A DNA stretch of 58,343 nt from Acidobacteriota bacterium (GTDB lineage: Bacteria > Acidobacteriota > UBA6911). The notes beneath the pieces were generated by a model. That model saw only the letters and a program-made list of their open reading frames with translations, ran no database searches and was not told where the DNA came from. Numbering within the stretch: the stretch's first letter is position 1; each line of letters opens with the position of its first letter. The DNA is taken from the NCBI GenBank assembly GCA_016929335.1, contig JAFGIY010000076.1:1-58343 (forward strand), written 5' to 3'. The position numbers were made by a program, and so were the translations under genes. Below are positions 45,492 through 55,958 of the stretch, one piece after another.

Positions 45492-46859
45492 ATGCGTAAT
45501 CCACGTTATCTGATTCGCTGGACATCAGCCCTGTTCCTGGCTCTCCTGGCTGTTCCGCTTGAAGCTCAGGAGCGGCTTACTTTATCCGAGGCTGTGGCTC
45601 GGGCCCTGGAAAACAATCCGGATCTTGCCATAGACGCCCCGGGCCGGGAAGCAGCGCGTCTTGATTTTAAGGCAGCCCGCGCGGGATACCTGCCCCGTCT
45701 GGATTTCGAGCAATCCTATCTGGCCGGGAACAATCCTGTCTTTGTTTTTGGAACCCTGCTGACTCAGCAGCGGTTTACGGCCGGAAATTTTGCTCTGGAT
45801 GCGCTCAACTCCCCTGATCCGGTTGACAACCTGCAGACGCGGGCAACGGTGCAGCAGACGATCTGGGATTTCGGCCGGACTCGCGACCGGCGCGATCAAG
45901 CTCGTCTGGGAATAGATATGGCGGATCAGTCGCATGCGGATCACCGGCGGCAGATTCTGCTCGCCGTCATCAATGGATACTATTCAGCGTCTCTGGCCCA
46001 ATCGGCGTTGGAGACTGCGCGGTCAGCTCTCCGTTCGGCGGAAGCGATTGAGAAACAGGCCCGGGCGCGAGTGGAGAGCGGTCTTGCGGTGGAAGCCGAC
46101 CTGCTGCGAAGCCGCGCTTTTCTTTCGGCTGCCAGGCAGCAGGAGATACACGCACAAGGCCAGTTGGAAAGCGCGATGGCGCATCTCAACCGCCTTATGG
46201 GGAATCCGCTCAGCCAGCCTGTCGGCGAAATCACTCCTTTGTCGGCCGCAGATTTTTCTCTGCCGTCCGAAGAGAATCTGCTCTCCGAACAGAAACGGCA
46301 TCGGCCGGACTATCAAAATATTCTGGCAGAACTCCGTCAGGCGGAAATCGCCGCAGCCTCGCGCAAAAAGGAGTTTCTGCCTGTTGTAACAGGCTACGGC
46401 GCCTGGGAGGCGGACAATCCTTCCCTGGGTGATTACGGTGGCAACAATTGGGCTGCCGGAATCACTCTGCGATGGAACCTATTCGCCGGAGGGGCGGACG
46501 CTGCACAACGGGACGCCGCGATTCAGCGTCTTGAACAGAAACGGCGCCAGGCGACCGCGATGGAATCGGCCATGGCTCTTGAACTTCGCCGGTCGATGAT
46601 TCAATACCGAACCGCCGAGCAGCAGGTAAAAGCCGCCCAGGCCGCAGAGGCGCAGAGTGAAGAAGGTCTCCGTATTCTCAAGAACCGCTATGATGCGGGA
46701 CTGGCAACCATGACGGATCTGCTATCCGCCGAAACCGCACGCAGCAGTGCACGTACCAGTTTGGCCGAAGCAACTTACAGGCATCGGCTCAGTTACGCAC
46801 AGATTGAATATTCCGCCGGAATTTTGAGTCCGACATCGCCGGCAACGAATCTGCAATAG
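45492..46859 (+). CDS. TolC-like outer-membrane efflux protein
   Basis: Outer-membrane channel of 455 residues for the RND pump. The ATG at 45492 begins a signal peptide (WTSALFLALLAVPLEAQ); the frame from 45369 overlaps the regulator and is not used. Two OEP-type halves are recognisable: LTLSEAVARALENNPDLAID with LPRLDFEQSYLAG, and a second half ending LKNRYDAGLATMTDLLSAET with long heptad-rich helices. It lies 35 bases after the regulator. It would dock with the adaptor and pump that follow to span the envelope. Confidence 0.92.
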   Translation: MRNPRYLIRWTSALFLALLAVPLEAQERLTLSEAVARALENNPDLAIDAPGREAARLDFKAARAGYLPRLDFEQSYLAGNNPVFVFGTLLTQQRFTAGNFALDALNSPDPVDNLQTRATVQQTIWDFGRTRDRRDQARLGIDMADQSHADHRRQILLAVINGYYSASLAQSALETARSALRSAEAIEKQARARVESGLAVEADLLRSRAFLSAARQQEIHAQGQLESAMAHLNRLMGNPLSQPVGEITPLSAADFSLPSEENLLSEQKRHRPDYQNILAELRQAEIAAASRKKEFLPVVTGYGAWEADNPSLGDYGGNNWAAGITLRWNLFAGGADAAQRDAAIQRLEQKRRQATAMESAMALELRRSMIQYRTAEQQVKAAQAAEAQSEEGLRILKNRYDAGLATMTDLLSAETARSSARTSLAEATYRHRLSYAQIEYSAGILSPTSPATNLQ

Positions 46860-46888
46860 CGTCCATGTCGGGGAGGTATAACGAAACC

Positions 46889-48085
46889 ATGCGAACAAAA
46901 GCTTTGATTTTTGTGCTCCTTTCAATGCTCGCGCTTCAACTCGGGTGCGGGGAAAAGCGAACCGATTCTAATGCGCCCGGCGGCAAACCGGCGCAGGTGC
47001 ACGTTATAGCAATCCAACACGAATCGATACCGGCATTTTTTGCAGCGCCCGGGACGGTGCAGGCCCGCAACCGCATTGCGCTCTCATCACAAATCAACGG
47101 ATTCGTCCGCGAGATGCGTGTACGTGTCGGAGACAGCGTGAAACCGGATCAGATTCTCGCCGTCCTCGATGCGCGAGATGCCGAAAGCCAGAAATCCCTG
47201 GCCCAGGCTGCCATCGTAGAAGCCCAGGCCGCGCTTTCCGAAGCGCAGCAGGGCTATAAGGCGGCGGGCGAAAGGCGGTCGGCCGCTCAGTCAGTCATGC
47301 AGCTTGCGGCTCAGACATTCCAGCGATATGAGAAGCTGTTTGAATCCCGATCGGTTTCGCCGCAGGAGATGGATGAGGTTCGGACCCGCCGTGATGCGGC
47401 CGCAGCTGAATTGGCTTCCAGCGAATCGATGGCGGCGGCGGCACAGGAACGCATCAAGCAGGTGGAAGCGAGGATTGCCCAGGCGAAAGCCCAGGCAAAT
47501 CGAGCGGACGTAATGGTTGGCTGGACTCAGATCAAGGCTCCGGCGGCCGGAAGAATCGTTGAACGAAGTGTGGACCGGGGGACCGCCATATTTCCGGGCA
47601 CGCCGCTGATGGTTATAGAATCCACAGCCCGGCCGCAGGTTCTTGCAGACCTGCCCGCACAACATGCTCATCAACTGCAGATCGGCAAAGCTGTTCGGCT
47701 GCGCGGCTCGGATACGGGACAAATGTTCGAGGGGCGTATAGCGGAAATCGTGCCGCTATCAAATCCCGCAACGCACAGCACTCAATTCAAGGTAGATGTT
47801 TCTGCAGATTTTTCGATGCCGAACGGGCACTTTATCAAGGTTGAAGTGCCGGTCGGTTCGCGGGATGCAGTTCTGGTACCCCGTCATGCCATCCGTCAGA
47901 CAGGCCAGCTCATGGGATTGTTTGTACTGGACAGCGATTCCATAGCCCGCTTCCGCCTGATAAAGGCAGTGCCCTATGACGCGGAACGCCTGGAAGTTTT
48001 GTCCGGCATCGAATCCGGAGAAAGAATTCTGGTCGAATTGAATCATACGATCGTGGACGGCACACCGGTGGAGATCAAGCTATGA
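46889..48085 (+). CDS. RND efflux periplasmic adaptor lipoprotein
   Basis: Membrane-fusion protein of 398 residues. A lipoprotein signal ([13 protein letters not shown], then GEK) ends in the lipobox LQLGC. Lipoyl halves ([20 protein letters not shown] and [20 protein letters not shown]) flank a coiled-coil hairpin (about 95-200), followed by the beta-barrel and C-terminal domain ([12 protein letters not shown]). The ATG at 46889 is preferred; GGGGAGG lies somewhat far upstream, and an ATG at 46865 is the alternative. Its stop overlaps the start of the pump gene (ATGA). Confidence 0.92.
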   Translation: MRTKALIFVLLSMLALQLGCGEKRTDSNAPGGKPAQVHVIAIQHESIPAFFAAPGTVQARNRIALSSQINGFVREMRVRVGDSVKPDQILAVLDARDAESQKSLAQAAIVEAQAALSEAQQGYKAAGERRSAAQSVMQLAAQTFQRYEKLFESRSVSPQEMDEVRTRRDAAAAELASSESMAAAAQERIKQVEARIAQAKAQANRADVMVGWTQIKAPAAGRIVERSVDRGTAIFPGTPLMVIESTARPQVLADLPAQHAHQLQIGKAVRLRGSDTGQMFEGRIAEIVPLSNPATHSTQFKVDVSADFSMPNGHFIKVEVPVGSRDAVLVPRHAIRQTGQLMGLFVLDSDSIARFRLIKAVPYDAERLEVLSGIESGERILVELNHTIVDGTPVEIKL

Positions 48086-51000
48086 GCAAACCGCAGATGG
48101 CAGGAAAACTGGCGCACGCCTTTATCCATTCGAAACTTACGCCGCTCATACTCCTGGCTTCGATTTCCCTCGGTGTGGCGGCTGTTCTGATGCTGCCAAG
48201 AGAAGAAGAACCGCAGATCATCGTACCGATGATCGATGTCATGGTCTCCTTCCCGGGCGCCTCAGCAAAAGAAGTGGAAACGCGGATCGCCAAGCCGATG
48301 GAACGACTGCTTTGGGAAATTCCCGGCGTCGAGTACATCTACACCACATCAAGCCCCGGATTCTGCATGGCCATCGTCCGATTTTATGTGGGGGAAGATG
48401 AAGAAGGAAGCATTGTCCGGCTGAACCAGAAGATGTTTGCCAACTTTGATCTCATCCCGCCCGGAGCGTCCCAGCCTCTGATTAAGCCGCGATCGATCGA
48501 CGACGTACCGTTCCTGGCGCTCACGCTGTGGAGCCGTGAGCTGGACGGCTATCAAATCCGCCGCGCAGCCGCGGAGCTCCGGAACGAGCTGCAGCAGATA
48601 CCCGACATATCCGCAACTCAGCTGATCGGCGGCCAGCGCCGTAGCATGCTCGTAGAACCGGATCCGGTCAGACTGGCTGCATACGACATCAGCATTTCGC
48701 AAATACAGAATGTGTTGCAGATGGAAAACCGCGAAACTCATGCCGGCGTGATTACGCAGGACAACGAGGCTTTCTCGGTTCACCTCGACGGTTTCTTCCG
48801 TGATACCGAGGATGTGGGATCTCTGGTCGTGGGAGTACAGAACAATACTCCTATCTACCTGCGGGATGTTGCGAAGATCAGCGACGGACCGGAAGAACCG
48901 GCCGATTATGTATTCTTCTCGCCGGGTCCGGCCGCAGCTGTGAAGGGCATACGGATCTCCGAAGAGACGGCGCGAACCGATTCAACCGCAGCCTCTGCCG
49001 GCGCCCTCGGCAACAGTCTGATGCCGGCCGTCACCATTACATTCGCCAAGCGAAAGGGGAAGAATGCGGTCGTTCTGGCTGAGGCGGTGATGGAAAAAGC
49101 CGAGCATTTCCGCGCACGCAATTTCCCTGCATCTCTACAAATGACGGTCACGCGCGACTATGGCGAAACCGCATCTGAAAAATCCAATGAACTGCTGCTT
49201 CACATGATGATTGCGGTCGTATCGGTCACAATCCTGATCTGGCTGATTCTGGGATTCAGAGAAGCCGGCGTGGTCGCGGTAGCGATTCCCGTAACTCTGG
49301 CGCTGACTCTCGTCGTCTTTCTCCTGTATGGCTATACGCTGAACCGCATCACTCTGTTCGCTCTCATCTTTTCCATCGGTATTCTGGTTGACGATGCCAT
49401 TGTCGTGATTGAAAACATCGTCCGCCACAAGCGCATGCCTCAGAACCGGGACCGTTCTTTTATGGACGTCGCAGTGGAAGCGGTCGATGAGGTCGGGAAC
49501 CCGACCATCCTGGCCACATTCACCGTGATCGCGGCGATTCTGCCGATGGCATTTGTGCGCGGATTGATGGGACCCTATATGCGTCCCATACCGGTCGGCG
49601 CTTCGGCAGCCATGATTTTTTCGCTTCTGGTCGCCTTCGTTATCACTCCATGGGCTGCAATGAAATTATTGCGCGGCTCCCATGGCGGGCATGAAGAAGG
49701 GGAAGTCGAAGACCGCACAACGCGGCTTTATCGCAAATTCATGAGCAAGCTGCTTTCACGGGACAAGAATCAATGGCTGTTTTTGGGACTTGTTACCGTG
49801 CTGCTTCTTGCGGCTTTTAGCATGGTCTATTTCAAACTTGTCATCGTTAAAATGCTCCCCTTCGACAACAAAAGCGAATTCCAGGTTATCGTGGATATGC
49901 CGGAGGGGACCAGCCTCGAGGAAACGGCGGCGGCAACCAGAGCGCTGGCTGTTCAATTGAACCGGGTTCCGGAAATCACCGATTATCAAACCTATGTGGG
50001 GACTGCGTCCCCCTTCAATTTCAACGGCCTTGTCCGGCATTACTACACCCGGCGAGGAGAAAACGTTGCGGATATACAGGTCAACCTCACTCCGAAAGGG
50101 GACCGCTCGGACCAAAGCCATGCCATTGCACGTCGCGTCCGGGATCTGCTGCAACCGACTGCGGAAAAGCATGGGATGCGCATGAAAGTCGCGGAAGTCC
50201 CGCCCGGACCTCCCGTCCTTCAGACCCTTGTCGCCGAAGTTTATGGCCCGGATTATGACCGGCAGATTGAGCTGGCGCGCGAATTGCGCGCAATGATCGA
50301 GGAGACGCCCGGAGTGGTGGACGTCGATTGGTATGTTGAAGATCCGCAGCCCGAGATGGTGTTCCGCTTTAACCGGCTGAAGGCATCCATGGCCGGCGTT
50401 TCCATCGCGGAAGTACAACAGACGGTGGCACTCGCAATCAGCGGGTCCCAGGCGGGACTCCTGCATCTGGATCCGGAAGCGGAGGATGTTCCGCTCCGGT
50501 TGCGGCTGCCGATCGGGGAGAGGTCCGGCATCGAATCTTTAAACAAACTCCGCGTTGCATCGGCTTTAGGAAAACTGGTGCCGCTGGGAGAGTTGGGGCG
50601 CTGGGAAAAATCGACTCGCGAGCGAAGCATCTACCATAAAAATCTGATGCCGGTGGTTTATGTTACCGCTGACGTCGCAGGCCGCGAAGAAAGTCCCGTA
50701 TATCCGATTCTGAACATGAATAAAAAAATCCAGGCTATGCACTTGCCGGAGGGCTACAGTCTCCAGACGCACACGGCACAACAGCCGTCGGAAACCGACC
50801 GTCTGGCGATGAAGTGGGATGGAGAGTGGCATATTACATACGAGGTCTTCCGGGATCTCGGTCTGGCTTTCGCTGCGGTACTGGTGCTGATATATATCCT
50901 GGTTGTTGCCTGGTTCCAGAGTTTCAAAACCCCCCTCGTTATCATGGCTGCCATACCCTTTTCGCTTGTGGGCATCCTTCCCGGGCACTGGGCCATGGGA

Positions 51001-51354
51001 GCCTTTTTCACAGCGACGTCGATGATCGGATTTATTGCCGGAGCCGGAATCGTGGTCAGGAATTCCATCATTCTGGTGGATTTCATTGAGCTGCGCCTGG
51101 CTATGGGAGAACCGCTGGAACAGGCGGTGGTGGACGCCGGAGCCGTTCGTTTCCGGCCCATGATGCTCACTGCGGCGGCGGTTGTCGTAGGATCAGCCGT
51201 TATTCTTTTCGATCCAATATTCCAGGGTCTGGCAATTTCGCTTATGGCCGGAGAAGTTGCATCGCTGCTCCTCAGTCGCATGACGGTTCCCGTCCTTTTC
51301 TACAGGATGCGCCGCCGCGAGCTCGGCCATGCGTCATCACCCGCTAAAAATTAA
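48082..51354 (+). CDS. RND-family efflux pump, inner-membrane subunit
   Basis: Inner-membrane proton-driven pump of 1090 residues. It starts within the adaptor's stop (ATGA). Twelve-helix RND layout with two large periplasmic loops: the first begins [20 protein letters not shown], and the second follows [20 protein letters not shown]. The TM4 proton-relay pair is seen in [35 protein letters not shown] marks the hydrophobic/amphiphilic efflux type. The substrate is unknown; the ArsR-type regulator makes toxic metals, organics or thiols possible. The sequence looks complete. Confidence 0.95.
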   Translation: MSKPQMAGKLAHAFIHSKLTPLILLASISLGVAAVLMLPREEEPQIIVPMIDVMVSFPGASAKEVETRIAKPMERLLWEIPGVEYIYTTSSPGFCMAIVRFYVGEDEEGSIVRLNQKMFANFDLIPPGASQPLIKPRSIDDVPFLALTLWSRELDGYQIRRAAAELRNELQQIPDISATQLIGGQRRSMLVEPDPVRLAAYDISISQIQNVLQMENRETHAGVITQDNEAFSVHLDGFFRDTEDVGSLVVGVQNNTPIYLRDVAKISDGPEEPADYVFFSPGPAAAVKGIRISEETARTDSTAASAGALGNSLMPAVTITFAKRKGKNAVVLAEAVMEKAEHFRARNFPASLQMTVTRDYGETASEKSNELLLHMMIAVVSVTILIWLILGFREAGVVAVAIPVTLALTLVVFLLYGYTLNRITLFALIFSIGILVDDAIVVIENIVRHKRMPQNRDRSFMDVAVEAVDEVGNPTILATFTVIAAILPMAFVRGLMGPYMRPIPVGASAAMIFSLLVAFVITPWAAMKLLRGSHGGHEEGEVEDRTTRLYRKFMSKLLSRDKNQWLFLGLVTVLLLAAFSMVYFKLVIVKMLPFDNKSEFQVIVDMPEGTSLEETAAATRALAVQLNRVPEITDYQTYVGTASPFNFNGLVRHYYTRRGENVADIQVNLTPKGDRSDQSHAIARRVRDLLQPTAEKHGMRMKVAEVPPGPPVLQTLVAEVYGPDYDRQIELARELRAMIEETPGVVDVDWYVEDPQPEMVFRFNRLKASMAGVSIAEVQQTVALAISGSQAGLLHLDPEAEDVPLRLRLPIGERSGIESLNKLRVASALGKLVPLGELGRWEKSTRERSIYHKNLMPVVYVTADVAGREESPVYPILNMNKKIQAMHLPEGYSLQTHTAQQPSETDRLAMKWDGEWHITYEVFRDLGLAFAAVLVLIYILVVAWFQSFKTPLVIMAAIPFSLVGILPGHWAMGAFFTATSMIGFIAGAGIVVRNSIILVDFIELRLAMGEPLEQAVVDAGAVRFRPMMLTAAAVVVGSAVILFDPIFQGLAISLMAGEVASLLLSRMTVPVLFYRMRRRELGHASSPAKN

Positions 51355-51365
51355 GGGAGGTTTCC

Positions 51366-51563
51366 GTGACTCTTGAAAGATGGATTCGCTTGATTGCAGG
51401 AAGCCTGATTCTGATCAGCCTTGCCCTCGCCCACTGGGTCAATCTCAACTGGCTTTGGTTTACCGCGTTTGTCGGCGCCAATCTTTTCCAGTCGTCGCTT
51501 ACCAGGTGGTGCCTGATGGAGGACATCCTCGTCAAGCTGGGCGTGCCCAAAAAACAGCCTTAA
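51366..51563 (+). CDS. small DUF2892 membrane protein
   Basis: Protein of 65 residues with two hydrophobic segments (LIAGSLILISLALAHWV and LWFTAFVGANLFQSSL) and the ending TRWCLMEDILVKLGV, matching the DUF2892 (YgaP C-terminal-like) pattern. GTG start at 51366 with GGGAGG upstream, eleven bases after the pump stop, so it is the last gene of the efflux operon. Such small proteins accompany some RND pumps and rhodanese proteins; their job is not known. The conserved Cys may matter. Confidence 0.85.
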   Translation: MTLERWIRLIAGSLILISLALAHWVNLNWLWFTAFVGANLFQSSLTRWCLMEDILVKLGVPKKQP

Positions 51564-51590
51564 ATTCGGAGGCTGGATTAGCGCGAAGAG

Positions 51591-51647
51591 CAGCCACGAA
51601 TTGCACGAATCAAGTCCGCAGAGAGAATTCGTGTTTATTCGTGGCTG
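51591..51647. terminator. family C repeat hairpin between convergent operons
   Basis: Arms CAGCCACGAATTGCACGAAT (51591-51610) and 51627-51647 (ending ATTCGTGGCTG) are inverted repeats, apart from a CA/TTT difference in the middle, and form a long hairpin. It lies between the efflux operon and the oppositely oriented regulator gene, a natural place for a bidirectional terminator. Same family as 11336-11374 and 7543. Confidence 0.65.
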
Positions 51648-51675
51648 AATTGCCCGCAATACTCTGCAGAAGTCT

Positions 51676-53016
51676 TCAATCCCGGCCGGTGACTCCGTAC
51701 TCTTTGAGGCGGTACTGAAGCGTACGCAGGCTGATTCCCAGTTCCTCGGAAGCAGCCCTGCGGTCTCCGCCATGGCGGGAAAGAGCATCCAGAATGGCGG
51801 TCTTTTCGATCTGTGCCAGCAGTCCTCCCCGGACGGGTAAGAGTCCTGTAGATTCGTTCTTCATGGGAAGATCTTCTTTTTCGATTATTCCGGAACGGGA
51901 GATGATCAGCGCGCGCTCGATCGCATTGGCCAGTTCCCGCGCATTGCCGGGCCAGTCATGGCTTTGCAGCAGTTCTCTGGCTTCCGGGCTGATTGAGGGG
52001 GCCGGTCTATTCATTCGCGCAGACAGGTTCTTTGCAAAAAAGGTCGCCAAAGGAAGAATATCCTCCCGGCGCTCACGAAGCGGCGGGATGTGTATGGGAA
52101 ATACGCTTAGCCTGTAATACAGATCTTCGCGAAAGGTTTTTGCGGCAATGGCGTCAGTCAGGTTTTTATTGGTAGCGGCAATCAGGCGCACATCCACGCT
52201 GATCGTGCGATCGCTTCCGATTCGCTCGAACTGCTGTTCCTGGAGAACGCGCAGAAATTTAGCCTGAAGGTTCATATCGATTTCAGCCACTTCATCCAGG
52301 AACAGAGTACCTTCATTGGCCAGTTCGAATCGGCCCCGCCGTGTTTGAGTAGCTCCCGTAAAAGCGCCTTTCTCGTGTCCAAAGAGCTCCGACTCCAGGA
52401 GCGTTTCGGGAATCGCCGCGCAATTGACCGCGACAAAGGCATGGTCTCTGCGCGCACTGCGGTGATGAATGAAGCGCGCGATTACTTCCTTTCCGGTCCC
52501 GGATTCGCCCGTTAAAAGGACCGTGCTCGGTTGGAGAGCAACCTGGTCTGCCAGCTGAAATATCCGCTTCATGCTCTCACTTTCCGCGACAATATCCATG
52601 GGGAAAGCCGCTTCCGTTTCCTGCTGATGAAGCAGACTCCGGTCGCGCATGGCAAGGCGGCTTAACACCTTTTCCACAACAATCCGCAGTTCCTCCGGGC
52701 TTTTAAGAGGCTTGATAAGATATTCTTCCGCGCCCAGCTTGATTGCTTCCACGGCTGTCTCAACGGAACCATATGCCGTAAGTACGATTACGGGCGTTTC
52801 CGGCGAGTTTTCCCGCATCCACCGGATTAAATCAAGCCCCCCCATGCCGGGCATGCGTTCATCCGTGATCACCAGGCTGAAGCTGCGATGAGACAGAAGC
52901 TGGGACGCTTCCAGCCCATTTGCGGCCGTTACCGTTTCATAATCCCTGGACAGCGATCCGCTGATAAACTGTCGCTGCCCGGGCTCATCATCTGCAATCA
53001 GAATCGTGTATTTCAT
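51676..53016 (-). CDS. sigma-54-dependent response regulator, NtrC family
   Basis: Regulator of 446 residues. Receiver domain 1-120 with phosphoacceptor Asp52 (VITDERMPG) and Lys102 (IKPL). AAA+ domain about 140-370 with Walker A GESGTGKE, the sigma-54 contact motif GAFTGA at 217-222 and Walker B LFLDEVAEID. C-terminal Fis-type helix-turn-helix (GGDRRAASEELGISLRTLQY). It activates RpoN promoters when phosphorylated by the kinase encoded 47 bases upstream. I did not find a clear -24/-12 site in this window, so its targets are probably elsewhere. Confidence 0.96.
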   Translation of the reverse strand: MKYTILIADDEPGQRQFISGSLSRDYETVTAANGLEASQLLSHRSFSLVITDERMPGMGGLDLIRWMRENSPETPVIVLTAYGSVETAVEAIKLGAEEYLIKPLKSPEELRIVVEKVLSRLAMRDRSLLHQQETEAAFPMDIVAESESMKRIFQLADQVALQPSTVLLTGESGTGKEVIARFIHHRSARRDHAFVAVNCAAIPETLLESELFGHEKGAFTGATQTRRGRFELANEGTLFLDEVAEIDMNLQAKFLRVLQEQQFERIGSDRTISVDVRLIAATNKNLTDAIAAKTFREDLYYRLSVFPIHIPPLRERREDILPLATFFAKNLSARMNRPAPSISPEARELLQSHDWPGNARELANAIERALIISRSGIIEKEDLPMKNESTGLLPVRGGLLAQIEKTAILDALSRHGGDRRAASEELGISLRTLQYRLKEYGVTGRD

Positions 53017-53063
53017 GATGCATGATTGAAATCAGTTTGTGCTCCGCGGCTTCTTCGCCGCCT

Positions 53064-54353
53064 TCAAGCTTTGTTCAGCGGCAAGCGCAGGGTACAGCGG
53101 GCGCCGCCCTGGGGGAGATCCTCCAATTTGAGCTCGCCTCCAAGGCCTTCCATGATCTGGCGCGAAACGGCGAGTCCGAGCCCCGTCCCCTGAGATTTTG
53201 TAGTGACAAAAGGCTGGAACAATTCATCCGGATCGCGCCCGGCCAGCCCCGGTCCCGAATCATCAATTCGGATTACGACAGATTTGCCGTCTTCCACGCG
53301 TACGGATTCCAGCACTATTTTGCCGCCGGACGCGGAAGCGTCTGCCGCATTGAATATAACGTTCAGCAAAACCTGCCTCAATCCGCTCGGATCGGATTGA
53401 ATGCTCAGGCTGTGTTGATCCGTCAGGATCTGAAGGGACACATTGGCCGCCTCCAATCTGGGCTGCACCATCGTCTTTACATCCGATAATAGATTATTCA
53501 GATCCAATTCGCATATCTGCGGCTCTTTCGGACGGGCAAAATCGAGAAGATTCGTCACCAGACGCTCGAGACGCTCCGCTTCGCCTACGACAGTCCGAAG
53601 ACGCGCCTGAGCTTCATCATCCGGGGGCAGGTCTTCCTGCGCCAGCTGGGTCAGTCCCTTCATAGTGCCAAGAGGATTGCGGATCTCATGAGCCAGCGAC
53701 GCCGCCATGGTTCCAATGGATTTAAGCTGCGCCTCAGCTCCTTCACGGGCTTTCATCTCGATAAAGCGGTCGAGAGTGCGCAGGAGATGGATCGAGAGCA
53801 CAATCAGTGCGAGAATAGCCAGCGCCGAGACCGCCAGCTGTGAAAAGGCAAGACGCTTGATAAAGTCGGCATCCGAAGAATAGAGGCCCATCCGGATTCG
53901 CCAGCCGGCTACAACCGGATTTGCTTCGCCACGCGGATTACGCGATCTTGAAAGAGACTGCTCGAAAATGAAAATGCCGGCGTCACCTTCTCCTGCGTAT
54001 TCCAAATTCTCAATTTCGTTCGATCCTTTGCCTGCAAGGATCTTGCCCTTTTGATCGATAAGCGCCAGGAACGCAACGGAATCGGAATAAACAGCATAAT
54101 TATCCTCGAGGAGGGATTGCCAGAACGCCGTATTGTGGCGTCTCCCGGGGCCGCGGGTCTGGGATTCCAGGGCTTCGGCAATCGAATGCCCTCGATTCGA
54201 CAGATAGAGCGTTCGAAACCGGGATAGAGTGACGAATGTGAAAAGCGTGCTGCCCAGAATACACAGGCACAATATGCAGACAACGGAAATGACCAGCCGG
54301 CGCGGTATAGGGCGTGCTTCTTTTTGAGCCGTTTTGCGCAAATCATCCGTCAT
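53064..54353 (-). CDS. membrane sensor histidine kinase
   Basis: Kinase of 429 residues, partner of the NtrC-type regulator. The ATG at 54353 has GGAG eight bases upstream. TM1 about 21-43, periplasmic sensor 44-168, TM2 about 169-192, then the dimerisation domain with the phosphorylated His222 (SLAHEIRNPLGTMKGLTQL), N box (LLNVIFNAADAS), G1 (DDSGPGL) and G2 (GTGLGLAVSRQI). The architecture resembles AtoS/ZraS-type kinases. The periplasmic region has no motif that I can link to a ligand. The upstream phosphatase-like gene ends 87 bases away on the same strand. Confidence 0.94.
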   Translation of the reverse strand: MTDDLRKTAQKEARPIPRRLVISVVCILCLCILGSTLFTFVTLSRFRTLYLSNRGHSIAEALESQTRGPGRRHNTAFWQSLLEDNYAVYSDSVAFLALIDQKGKILAGKGSNEIENLEYAGEGDAGIFIFEQSLSRSRNPRGEANPVVAGWRIRMGLYSSDADFIKRLAFSQLAVSALAILALIVLSIHLLRTLDRFIEMKAREGAEAQLKSIGTMAASLAHEIRNPLGTMKGLTQLAQEDLPPDDEAQARLRTVVGEAERLERLVTNLLDFARPKEPQICELDLNNLLSDVKTMVQPRLEAANVSLQILTDQHSLSIQSDPSGLRQVLLNVIFNAADASASGGKIVLESVRVEDGKSVVIRIDDSGPGLAGRDPDELFQPFVTTKSQGTGLGLAVSRQIMEGLGGELKLEDLPQGGARCTLRLPLNKA

Positions 54354-54440
54354 GGCGATTCTCCAGGAGAGTCTGGATTCCGCGATGCTGTCGATAGCAA
54401 AAACCACTCCGGCAGAGCCGGAGGTTTACTCAAAAGCGAA

Positions 54441-55766
54441 TTATGCGGCGCGCTTTTCTTCTTCCGGACGAGCTGTTTCCGGTTGAGTGAGTGAATCCGA
54501 ACTGACATCCTTTGCCTTATCGATGAAAAAGACATCGAGAACCGTTCCGTCCTGGTAGATTGTCTTGACAGTCAGCTTTTTATCCTTCACTTCAAGGACA
54601 AAGTAGTTGGGCTGATCCACCGGGTGATGGAAAAACGTATTCCATTCCATTTTTTGCAGGGTCTTGTAAGTCTTTCCACCGCTATGCCCGGACATGTAGT
54701 AGATAATACCCTGTGAAGGCCTTTGCATCAGGACTCCGTTCCGGATCGGATAGGAGCGGGCGATTGCATGATCGTGTGCGTTGAATACAAGGTCGACGTT
54801 GTATTTTTCCAGGATAGGACAGAATGCGGCCTTGACTTGCGGATTGGTCCGTTTCGGATAGGATTCGTACGCGGGTTTATGAAAGAATACGATCTTCCAC
54901 ATGGCCTTGCTTGCAGCGAGATCCGCTTCCAGCCAGGGCTGTTGAATTTTCAGGACATCGCCGTGCTTCTTCTGCTCTTCGTACTGGCTGTCGAGCACTA
55001 CAAAATGAACAGGCCCGTAATCATAGGAATAGGCCTGGCTTTTTAGCCCCTCGGGTCCATTCTGCGGCACCGACCATTGCGCAAGGTAGTATGGCGCTTT
55101 CGTCATGTCTTTCGAGCCGTAATATTCATGATTTCCCATTACAGGCATTTGCGGTATGCGGTTTAAAACTCCTTTGGCGGCTGCAAACCATGCATTCCAG
55201 TGCGCTCCGTTCTGGCCATAATCCACCAGATCTCCGACGTTTACCATGAACTTTGCGTCCGGATTCGCAGCGAACGCATTATGCAGGGTTTTCCGCCAGT
55301 GCCCATAGGGCTCTTCTGCTTTAAGAGGAGCCTGACTGTCGCCGAAAACAAGGAACTTGAACGAGCGCGTTTTCCGTTTCGCTGTTGAAAACGTACTGAG
55401 ATCGCTCCAATGCTCTCCGTCGCCCACCCGGTATGAATATTTTGTGTTCGGCGAAAGATTTGCCAACGTTGCGGTAAACAGGCGTGATGGTCCGAGATCG
55501 GCGACAAACTCGCGTGGTTCAGCTTTTGCCTGTTTCGCCTTTTTCGAGAGCTTCGAGCCTTTCTGATATTGCACAATGCCTGAGGTCACAGAGGGATCTG
55601 TTCTCCAGGTGATGGTCATTGTTGTTTCCGGACTCCCGGTCCAGGTAAGCGCGATATGATCCGGTGTTTCCGTCGCGCCGGTATTGGCAGTCTGGCTGGG
55701 AGACGGAGTCTGGATAAGAAGCGCCAATAAAAGGGCCGCCATTTTGATGCAAATGCCTCGATTCAT
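54441..55766 (-). CDS. secreted purple-acid-phosphatase-like metallophosphoesterase
   Basis: Protein of 441 residues: signal peptide (IKMAALLLALLIQTPSPSQ), an N-terminal fibronectin-like domain typical of purple acid phosphatases (about 35-130, TMTITWRTDPS and LSPNTKYSYRVGDG), then the catalytic domain with KFLVFGDSQAP, VNVGDLVDYG, VMGNHEYYGS, VFFHKPAYES and LVFNAHDHAIA, which supply the two-metal ligands. Start ATG at 55766 with AAGGGA upstream. It should release phosphate from esters outside the cytoplasm. It lies ahead of the kinase and regulator genes on the same strand and may be co-transcribed with them. Confidence 0.92.
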   Translation of the reverse strand: MNRGICIKMAALLLALLIQTPSPSQTANTGATETPDHIALTWTGSPETTMTITWRTDPSVTSGIVQYQKGSKLSKKAKQAKAEPREFVADLGPSRLFTATLANLSPNTKYSYRVGDGEHWSDLSTFSTAKRKTRSFKFLVFGDSQAPLKAEEPYGHWRKTLHNAFAANPDAKFMVNVGDLVDYGQNGAHWNAWFAAAKGVLNRIPQMPVMGNHEYYGSKDMTKAPYYLAQWSVPQNGPEGLKSQAYSYDYGPVHFVVLDSQYEEQKKHGDVLKIQQPWLEADLAASKAMWKIVFFHKPAYESYPKRTNPQVKAAFCPILEKYNVDLVFNAHDHAIARSYPIRNGVLMQRPSQGIIYYMSGHSGGKTYKTLQKMEWNTFFHHPVDQPNYFVLEVKDKKLTVKTIYQDGTVLDVFFIDKAKDVSSDSLTQPETARPEEEKRAA

Positions 55767-55958
55767 ATAAAATCCCTTTTCGCCTGATTTCAGAATTAAT
55801 CGCACCATTAGTGAGACTATGAAGAGAAAGCTTGTGCGTCAAGCATTTTCGAGCAAGCCGAAACCATGGCAGAATGGCATCGGATCGATCTTTTGGCCCA
55901 ATATGACGGACGGAAGGCAGGATTATTCGCATATAATTGAAGCGAATGGGAGGGCCTC

